Shown piece by piece: positions 1 through 4,645 of a stretch of DNA of 7,295 bases. The translations under genes and the position numbers were made by a program. The number at the start of each line of letters is the position of its first letter. Within the stretch, counting starts at the first letter, position 1. Source of the DNA: Bacteroidota bacterium (GTDB lineage: Bacteria > Bacteroidota > Ignavibacteria > Ignavibacteriales > Ignavibacteriaceae); contig JADFGB010000044.1 of assembly GCA_022567875.1 (NCBI GenBank), forward strand, positions 1 through 7,295. The letters run 5' to 3'. The notes beneath the pieces were generated by a model that saw only the letters and a program-made list of their open reading frames with translations, was not told the origin of the DNA and searched no databases.

Positions 1-63
1 ATTGCCCATTCTCGTTCTGGTAACGATAAGGCAAGGGTAATCATCCGGTATAACTGGTGCCAT
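1..63 (-). CDS. N-terminal fragment of a possible IscB-like (HEARO-associated) RNA-guided nuclease; runs off the window
   Basis: An open frame of 21 codons starts with ATG at 63 and continues past position 1 without a stop. GGAG sits six bases before the ATG, an ideal Shine-Dalgarno spacing that none of the other genes here shows. An in-frame ATG at 84 is possible, but it would put coding sequence inside the 3' arm of the long RNA stem. The visible protein contains PVIPDDYPCLIVTRTR. Its layout (hydrophobic VI, an acidic turn, then Pro-x-Leu and Thr-Arg) resembles from memory the RRXRR start of IscB/IsrB proteins, which read roughly V.V.D..G.PLMPT.R. The stronger argument is position: it directly follows a structured RNA, as IscB follows HEARO. 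The nuclease domains (bridge helix, RuvC, HNH) would lie outside the window and cannot be seen, so any other small ORF remains possible. Confidence 0.4.
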   Translation of the reverse strand, partial: MAPVIPDDYPCLIVTRTRMGN

Positions 64-240
64 ATTGTTCTCCGGGGTAAGCATGGTCCAGGGGTTTCAG
101 CAGATCGCGTTGTCTGCCCGGTTTCCGGCATGCTCAGGTATACCAGCCGTTGAACACAGATCCCTGGACTGCTTACCAGCTATATTTTCGGGGGGGCAGA
201 AAAATATACTGCCCTCTATACTTCCGCAGGATTGGAGTTT
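64..240 (-). ncRNA. Candidate structured RNA, HEARO/omegaRNA-like, upstream of the truncated ORF
   Basis: The segment is much richer in GC than its surroundings and is dense in complementary arms. The main stem pairs 76-83 with 170-177 (GGTAAGCA/TGCTTACC) and 86-93 with 162-169 (GTCCAGGG/CCCTGGAC), 16 pairs with a 2-base bulge at 84-85. Inside it are hairpins 100-104/113-117 (GCAGA/TCTGC) and 118-121/125-128 (CCGG, 3-base loop). Outside it is 194-199/209-214 (GGGCAG/CTGCCC). Read on the minus strand, the RNA ends at the GGAG and ATG of the partial ORF. HEARO RNAs (the omegaRNA guide scaffolds of IscB) have this size and this position before their ORF, with the guide at the 5' end, which here would fall to the right of about 240. 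The assignment is inferred from architecture and was not matched to a covariance model. A cis-regulatory leader is the main alternative. The 5' boundary is approximate. Confidence 0.5.
69..73 (-). promoter_or_regulatory. Strong Shine-Dalgarno site of the truncated ORF
   Basis: GGAGA on the minus strand, with GGAG six bases before the ATG at 63. It sits three bases beyond the foot of the 16-pair stem, so folding could affect access to it. The intact genes in this window lack such a site, which decides the start here and hints that this ORF has a different origin. Confidence 0.55.
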
Positions 241-297
241 ATTATGCGTTATTAGCAGATAAATCTTAAATTTTCTCGAAAATAAACTTATCGGTCG

Positions 298-855
298 TTA
301 AAATTTTTGTTTAATATTTCCATCCATCGAAGGATGGTAAGGCATCACAAAGTTTATACTCCGCCCTTCAGCATCATAATCATTCGTAAAGGTTAGTTGT
401 TTTATATCTGAACCGTCAGTATTAGCCGAGAAAATATCGAAAGTTTCATAAAGTTTCCAAACATATCCGTGCGAACGGTCAGGGGGTGGGGGACAGTTTT
501 CATCCGCAAGATGTGTGGATGAATATATAATAGTAGAATCACCCGGAAGAAAGTAAGCACAGGTTGTTTTACCTTTGCCTGTAGAAACTAATGTTTTGTT
601 GGTTCCGTCTAAATTCATTGTAAAAATTTGGTCGCATTTATATTTACCGTATGAAGATTGATAAATCAATTTCTTATCGTCAAAAGAAAGATATGCTTCT
701 GCATTTTCTCCGCCTATAGTTAACATCCTTATATTTTTTAAATGTTTTTCTTTAGTAAAGTGATATTTGTTTTTTTTGTTTTGGGAATGAAGAAATGGAC
801 TAAAAAATATTTGAATTACGAATATAAGAAGTGCATATTTACAGAATAATTTCAT
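298..855 (-). pseudogene. Secreted PD40/TolB-like beta-propeller protein, truncated at its C-terminus
   Basis: The 185-residue product begins with a signal peptide (residues 1-24, hydrophobic core ALLIFVIQIFF, likely cut after LHS). Two WD40-like/PD40 blades follow: one around 51-90 with the signature IFTMNLDGTNKTLV, and one around 100-157 with FDIFSANTDGSDIKQLT. A proline-rich CPPPPDRSHGYVWKLY stretch (121-136) is known to me from exported Tol-biopolymer-like proteins of Bacteroidota and relatives. In those proteins the YDAEG motif (160-164) is followed by more blades (a SPDG-type turn, then an IVFTS-type strand) for over a hundred residues. Here it is followed by 21 unrelated residues and a stop at 298, coincident with the start of the GC-rich structured segment. 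I infer disruption by insertion, with the missing half beyond position 1. It lies 61 bases after the metallo-hydrolase gene and is likely the last gene of that transcript. Its function, probably protein or glycan binding in the periplasm, is unknown. Confidence 0.65.
320..337 (-). repeat. Perfect 6-bp hairpin near the gene/element junction
   Basis: CCATCC (320-325) and GGATGG (332-337) pair across a 6-base loop. The hairpin lies about 26 bases from the point where the PD40 reading frame stops looking like its family. It could be the left-end subterminal palindrome recognised by a Y1 transposase. It has no T-run after it on the minus strand, so it is a poor intrinsic terminator. Confidence 0.35.
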
Positions 856-916
856 AAGTCACTTTATTATTTTTTTTGAATGTTTAGGATTTCCAGCTTT
901 AGTTTTTAAATTTTAA

Positions 917-1639
917 CTATTCGGGTACATGAACTAAAAAGTATTCTTTAGCTGATTCACCGATTTTTTTTGCTTCTTTAAGAGTCATATGCATATCGTC
1001 GGGTATATTCTCGTGCTCATTGTGACCAGCTTCAATAATAGCTAAATCTGCATTTTTTGCAGATTCTTCCAATTCTGTACAATATGCCGTATCACCCCCG
1101 TAACATATTTTCATATTATTATGCTCAAAATTAAATCCTATTGCAGGTACTTGTCTTTTTGTTACGCCGTCATTTAAAATTTCTTTGTGTATAACCGGAA
1201 ATGGTGTTATCACTAAACCAGTACTGCTGTTAAATTTTTTGGGATCGGGAATTTCATTCAGTATTATTTTATAAGTAATACTATGCGAATAAACCTGATT
1301 AAATGCATTATAAATTGAAATTATTTCCTTACAGCCTTTCGGAAAATGCAAAGTTAGCGGAGTAGTTTTTCTCATTACGCGCATATAAGTTAGCAAGCTC
1401 CAAACTCCCCCTACATGATCGTGATGCCCGTGTGAGATAAAAATATCTGAAACACTTAAAATGTTTTTTGTACCTATTTCGGTGTTTAAATCTCTTAAAA
1501 TTCCGTCTCCCGGATCAACAATAAAATAATTTTTAGCGGCTTTAATTAAAATACCGGTTGCAATATTCGGAATAGAACAGAAAACTTTAATTTGAAAGTC
1601 ATCTTTCTGCCATGACAGTGGGTATGTATTTTCGATCAT
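917..1639 (-). CDS. Metallo-beta-lactamase-fold hydrolase, RNase Z-like
   Basis: The 240-residue protein has no signal peptide and should be cytoplasmic. It shows the ordered metal motifs of the MBL fold: VDPGDG at 41-46 (Asp42), the HxHxDH motif as HGHHDH at 70-75, His151 in PVIH, GGDT at 181-184 with bridging Asp183, and His237 in the last strand (FLVHVPE). HMTLKEA (217-223) resembles the HxT..EA segment of RNase Z and related enzymes, which supports placing it in that branch rather than among lactamases or glyoxalases. All metal ligands for a two-zinc site appear present, so it should be active as a phosphodiesterase or related hydrolase. The substrate cannot be read. It stops only three residues after the last His, a little shorter than true RNase Z, so a dedicated tRNA 3'-processing role is uncertain. 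It starts 23 bases after the fur-like gene and is probably co-transcribed with it. No Shine-Dalgarno site is visible. Confidence 0.8.
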   Translation of the reverse strand: MIENTYPLSWQKDDFQIKVFCSIPNIATGILIKAAKNYFIVDPGDGILRDLNTEIGTKNILSVSDIFISHGHHDHVGGVWSLLTYMRVMRKTTPLTLHFPKGCKEIISIYNAFNQVYSHSITYKIILNEIPDPKKFNSSTGLVITPFPVIHKEILNDGVTKRQVPAIGFNFEHNNMKICYGGDTAYCTELEESAKNADLAIIEAGHNEHENIPDDMHMTLKEAKKIGESAKEYFLVHVPE

Positions 1640-1662
1640 ATATATTAAATGTAATTAATTAT

Positions 1663-2112
1663 CTACTTATTATATTTACAGTTTTTAGTGTCTTTACATC
1701 TTGCAAAGATATTGAACGAATGGCTTGATAAATCGAAGCCAAGTTCATCGCTTATTTGTTTGGGAAGTTTGCTTAATTTGGGATTAACAAATTCAACAAT
1801 TCTACCACAATCCACACATATTAAATGATCGTGAATTTTTCTTTTAAAATTGCTTTCATATCTGGTTAAGTTATCCCCAAAATTTCTTTTACTTATAAGT
1901 TTACATTGTACCAAAAGCTCAAGTGTTTTATAAACCGTAGCCCTTGAGACAGTTAATTTCAAATTTTTCATAACAATATATAAATCATCTGCACCAAAGT
2001 GACCTTCATAATCCAACGCTGATTCCATCACTTCGAATCTTTCGGGAGTGATTCTGTTTTTTTCATTTTTCAGAAAATCAGTAAATAATTCTTTTGCTTT
2101 TTCGTGTTTCAA
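1663..2112 (-). CDS. Fur-family metal-dependent transcriptional repressor (TTG start)
   Basis: The 149-residue protein has the Fur layout: an N-terminal winged helix (about 1-85) with the recognition-helix segment VSRATVYKTLELL (55-67), then a metal-binding dimerisation domain. The sensing motif is IHDHLICVDCG (93-103). Cys99/Cys102 and Cys139/Cys145 form the usual structural zinc pairs. Two residues favour Fur over PerR: Glu86 in RYE, where PerR has Asp, and Glu107 in RIVEF, at the position where PerR carries the Asp needed for peroxide sensing. I therefore infer iron sensing, though zinc or manganese cannot be excluded. The start is TTG at 2112. No ATG or GTG lies between it and the upstream in-frame stop, and the next Met is residue 29, too late to keep helix 1. 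It lies 86 bases downstream of feoB and probably controls feoAB and itself. Confidence 0.9.
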   Translation of the reverse strand: MKHEKAKELFTDFLKNEKNRITPERFEVMESALDYEGHFGADDLYIVMKNLKLTVSRATVYKTLELLVQCKLISKRNFGDNLTRYESNFKRKIHDHLICVDCGRIVEFVNPKLSKLPKQISDELGFDLSSHSFNIFARCKDTKNCKYNK

Positions 2113-2121
2113 TTTTGTCTG

Positions 2122-2137
2122 ATTATAATATTGTAAT
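2122..2137. promoter_or_regulatory. Near-palindrome upstream of the fur-like start
   Basis: ATTATAATATTGTAAT is a 16-base palindrome except for one non-complementary pair, ten bases before the TTG start. It resembles an AT-rich Fur-type site but lacks the single central base of a 7-1-7 box. In DNA this AT-rich it may be chance. If real it would be an autoregulatory operator. Confidence 0.2.
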
Positions 2138-2198
2138 TATTTAATATCTAAAATAAGTGGGTGATTTTTTAATAGCAAGAAAATAAAATAGATTAATA

Positions 2199-4235
2199 TT
2201 AACTCATACCTAAAAATCTTAAACCACTAACCGTTATAAAAGATAAAACATATGCTAAGGTTGAAAAAATTAATAATTGAAGAATAGGAATGCGCCAACT
2301 CCCGGTTTCTTTTCTAGAAACTGCAACAGTTGCGAGACACTGAAGAGCAAACATAAAAAATATTATTATCCCTATAATTGAAGATGGTGTAAAAAGTTTT
2401 TGTTCGGTATTTCCAATTTTTGCATTTCGCATTGCTCCAATCATTGAATCTATTAGTGAACCGTGGCTATCAGTTACTTTAAATATCAAAACCATTGAGC
2501 TAACAAAAACTTCTCTTGCCGCAAATGCAGCAATTAAGGATACTCCCACTCTCCAATCCAAGCCCAATGGGGCCATTATTGGTTGAATTAATTTACCTAA
2601 ATCAGCAGCGTATGAAGTCGCCAATCTTTCGGAATTTTTTAATTGATCTACCTGCTCTTGTGTAATATTATTTTCATTTACCTGCGGATCTATGTTGGGA
2701 AATGTAGTAAAGAACCAAATGAAAATTGATAAAACTAAAATTATCGGACCGGCTTTTTTAATATAGAGTTTACCGCTGTGTAACATATTTATTGTCACTA
2801 CTTTTAATTTTGGTTTTCTATACGCAGGCAATTCCAAAATAAAAGAAGAATTATCCTCATCTTTAATTATTTTGTTATTAAGTTTATTAATTATAGCAGC
2901 AATTAAAACTGAACTGACAGTACTAAAAAGATAGATTGAAGCCAGTACTAAACCCGCAATCCAGGCTTTATCCCCTGGAAAAAGAAATGCAAGCAGTAAT
3001 GTGTAAACCGGTAATCTTGCACTGCAACTAAGCATTGGAAGAATAAAAATAGTGAGCATTCTTTCGCGCCTGTTAGGAATTGTTCTTGCTGCCATCATTG
3101 CAGGAATTGCACATGCAAAACCTGATAACATAGGCACGAATGATTTACCGTTAAGACCAATTTTTGAAAGCGGTCTGTCAATTAACATTGCACCTCTTGC
3201 CAAGTAACCGGAATCTTCTAGAAAGCCTAAAATTAAAAACAAAATTAAAATTTGTGGTATAAACACAACTACAGAACCAACTCCGCTAATAATACCGTTG
3301 GCTATAAACATACCGAACCAATTATTACCGACTAATATTAATGTTTCAGTTGATAATACTTGGAATATAAAACTTATAAAATCCATTATTGGCTGTGCAA
3401 ACCAAAAAATACTTGTAAAAGTAAATGACATAATTAAAAAAAAGAAAAGCAGCCCCCAGGTTTTATGTAAAAGAATTTTATCAATTTTCGTAGTTCTTGC
3501 GTCAATTTGATTGCATTTACTTTTTAGTGTATTATTTGTTATAAGATTGAGTTGTTTATTTGCTTCTGTTAAGTCAATATTTTTATTTTCATTTAATTCA
3601 AAAATAGTCTGTTCTTCAACAAGCTCTAATTCATTATAGATTCTTAAAACTTCTTCTGTTGTATTTAAGTCAGATAATTTGGGAGATACTAAATGGTTGT
3701 CTTTTAATTTATCTTTAATATTATTTACATAATTTAAAAGTTTTTCTACACCCTTGCCGGATCTGCTATCTACTTTAAATGCTTTACAATGTATTATTTT
3801 TGAAAGTTTATCTTCATCAATATCTAACCCTTTCTGGTTTAAAATGTCGGACATAGTAAGTGCAACAATAACGTTAAAGTTTGCATTAACAATTTGTTTA
3901 ACCAAGTATAAATGTCTGGAAAGTTGACTTGTATCTACTGTAATAATTACTAAATCAGGTTTACCTAGTTTTGGGTGGTTAAATAAAGAATTTACGGCAA
4001 TTTTTTCGTCTGTAGATTCCGGATTAAGACTGATAATTCCCGGAGAATCCATAAGTAAAGCTTTTAGATTAAATTTTCTTTGTAAATTAGCTAATGCAGA
4101 ACTAACAGTTGCTCCCGGATAATTTACAGTTTTATAGTTTTTACCGCTGAGATAATTAAAGAGTGTTGTTTTGCCTGAATTGGGGGAACCTACTAAAGTT
4201 ATGAATAAATTACCTGAAGAAGAATTTGGAGTCAT
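2199..4235 (-). CDS. feoB: FeoB, ferrous iron transporter with N-terminal GTPase domain
   Basis: FeoB carries Fe2+ across the cytoplasmic membrane, with nucleotide hydrolysis by its N-terminal G domain. The 678-residue reading shows G1 GSPNSGKT (16-23), G2 NYPGATV (38-44), G3 DSPG (63-66), G4 TMSD (127-130, normally NMxD) and G5 SRSGKG (157-162), then a helical spacer. From about 260 hydrophobic helices begin. Hallmark transport motifs follow: EDSGYLARGA (340-349), SGFACAIPAMMAARTI (371-386), SCSARLPVY (403-411), AAFAAREVFVSS (569-580) and CLATVAVSRKETGSW (633-647). The length is normal. The start at 4235 is preferred because its ATG overlaps the feoA stop as ATGA. The frame extends five codons upstream to an ATG at 4250 that would overlap feoA by 19 bases. 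The only departure is Thr for Asn in G4, which may alter guanine preference. The Gate motifs and their cysteines are intact. Confidence 0.97.
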   Translation of the reverse strand: MTPNSSSGNLFITLVGSPNSGKTTLFNYLSGKNYKTVNYPGATVSSALANLQRKFNLKALLMDSPGIISLNPESTDEKIAVNSLFNHPKLGKPDLVIITVDTSQLSRHLYLVKQIVNANFNVIVALTMSDILNQKGLDIDEDKLSKIIHCKAFKVDSRSGKGVEKLLNYVNNIKDKLKDNHLVSPKLSDLNTTEEVLRIYNELELVEEQTIFELNENKNIDLTEANKQLNLITNNTLKSKCNQIDARTTKIDKILLHKTWGLLFFFLIMSFTFTSIFWFAQPIMDFISFIFQVLSTETLILVGNNWFGMFIANGIISGVGSVVVFIPQILILFLILGFLEDSGYLARGAMLIDRPLSKIGLNGKSFVPMLSGFACAIPAMMAARTIPNRRERMLTIFILPMLSCSARLPVYTLLLAFLFPGDKAWIAGLVLASIYLFSTVSSVLIAAIINKLNNKIIKDEDNSSFILELPAYRKPKLKVVTINMLHSGKLYIKKAGPIILVLSIFIWFFTTFPNIDPQVNENNITQEQVDQLKNSERLATSYAADLGKLIQPIMAPLGLDWRVGVSLIAAFAAREVFVSSMVLIFKVTDSHGSLIDSMIGAMRNAKIGNTEQKLFTPSSIIGIIIFFMFALQCLATVAVSRKETGSWRIPILQLLIFSTLAYVLSFITVSGLRFLGMS

Positions 4236-4453
4236 GAAATTATAATACAATCAGCATCTGATTTTCTTAAAGCTATAACTGTTCCTCTTAATGAAATTGC
4301 AATTGGGTCATTAAATACTGATTTATTAACAAGCTCAATTTCCTGCCCCGGTGTAAAACCTACTTCCAATAATCTTTTAGCAGATGGATGCTGCATATTT
4401 ACATTGTTAATTATTACTTTTTCGCCAGATTTAAGTTCAGCTGCTGTTTTCAT
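4232..4453 (-). CDS. feoA: FeoA, small SH3-like partner of FeoB
   Basis: The 73-residue protein is a typical stand-alone FeoA: an N-terminal beta strand region (AELKSGEKVII), the helix with the family signature RLLEVGFTPGQEIELV (27-42), then the DPIAISLRGTVIALRKSDAD segment (49-68) that completes the SH3-like barrel. FeoA is thought to act on the cytoplasmic face and help FeoB-dependent Fe2+ uptake, probably by touching the G domain. Its stop codon overlaps the feoB start by four bases, which implies translational coupling. It is the first gene of the minus-strand cluster, about 40 bases from the predicted promoter start point. A GGA seven bases before the ATG at 4453 is a weak ribosome site. 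Confidence 0.95.
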   Translation of the reverse strand: MKTAAELKSGEKVIINNVNMQHPSAKRLLEVGFTPGQEIELVNKSVFNDPIAISLRGTVIALRKSDADCIIIS

Positions 4454-4470
4454 TTTGTTCCAGATACTAG

Positions 4471-4485
4471 TTATAATTATTATTA
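4471..4485. promoter_or_regulatory. Candidate Fur box in the feoAB leader
   Basis: TTATAAT-T-ATTATTA is a 7-1-7 inverted repeat with six of seven positions complementary. It matches 13 of 14 defined positions of the Bacillus PerR box (TTATAATnATTATAA) and 12 of 14 of the Fur 7-1-7 core (TGATAATnATTATCA). It lies 17 bases before the feoA ATG, just downstream of the predicted start of transcription, where a bound Fur dimer could block transcription. A Fur-family gene in the same cluster supports it. The AT-rich background lowers the value of the match. Confidence 0.5.
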
Positions 4486-4501
4486 AGATTTAATCCATAT
4501 A

Positions 4502-4530
4502 AAAATAAGCTTGTCTGTAATAATTGTCAA
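4502..4530 (-). promoter_or_regulatory. Candidate sigma70-type promoter for feoAB
   Basis: On the minus strand a perfect -35 TTGACA (4530-4525) is followed after exactly 17 bases by TATTTT (4507-4502), four of six matches to the -10 consensus. Transcription would begin near 4495, leaving a leader of about 40 bases before feoA that contains the candidate Fur box. Confidence 0.5.
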
Positions 4531-4534
4531 GCCC

Positions 4535-4557
4535 TTTTCTTATCTTTATTAAGAAAA
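4535..4557. repeat. Perfect 8-bp inverted repeat in the divergent intergenic region
   Basis: TTTTCTTA (4535-4542) and TAAGAAAA (4550-4557) are exact reverse complements separated by seven bases. The site lies just upstream of the feoA -35 box and about 90 bases before the kinase gene, so it could bind a regulator of either gene. Its 8-7-8 spacing does not fit a Fur box. Its arms are almost entirely AT, which makes it a weak terminator. Confidence 0.3.
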
Positions 4558-4645
4558 AATATTTTTTATATCAATTATTTTTATAAATTAAATAGAGTAT
4601 TTAATGATACTTTTTAAGGGTCTTATTTTAATTTTTTAATTCCAC

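Larger units (their letters stand above)
1..363 (-). mobile_element. Candidate IS200/IS605-type (IscB/HEARO) element, 5' end only
   Basis: Three observations point to one inserted element. The PD40 gene coming from the right loses family similarity after its YDAEG motif, at about 363. A short perfect hairpin lies at 320-337, close to that break. A GC-rich structured RNA and an ORF with a strong Shine-Dalgarno site follow in the same orientation. IS200/IS605 elements carry subterminal hairpins instead of terminal inverted repeats, and IscB elements share that end type. They make no target duplication, so the exact junction cannot be read from one side. The other end and any transposase are outside the window. 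Tetranucleotides that could mark the target occur on the minus strand near the break (for example GTGA, plus positions 345-348), but choosing among them would be guesswork. Confidence 0.4.

Noticed and set aside
190..196. Run of seven G bases as a possible G-quadruplex or sequencing error
   Set aside because: There is only one long G-run, so no quadruplex can form from it alone. Part of it (194-196) pairs in the 194-214 hairpin, and it falls in noncoding sequence where an indel would not be visible.
1..240. Group II intron or known metabolite riboswitch as the identity of the structured segment
   Set aside because: I could not find a domain V-like sequence or the conserved cores of the TPP, SAM, FMN, cobalamin or glycine riboswitches on either strand by eye.
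65..262. Plus-strand 65-codon open frame across the GC-rich segment
   Set aside because: It lies on the opposite strand of the structured RNA, shows no recognisable protein pattern, and exists because the segment is GC-rich.
3298..3510. Plus-strand 70-codon open frame inside feoB
   Set aside because: It is antisense to well-conserved feoB sequence and has no family resemblance of its own.
4596..4611. Inverted repeat AGTAT-6-ATACT upstream of the kinase start
   Set aside because: Five-base arms in very AT-rich DNA are expected by chance. No promoter elements line up with it.
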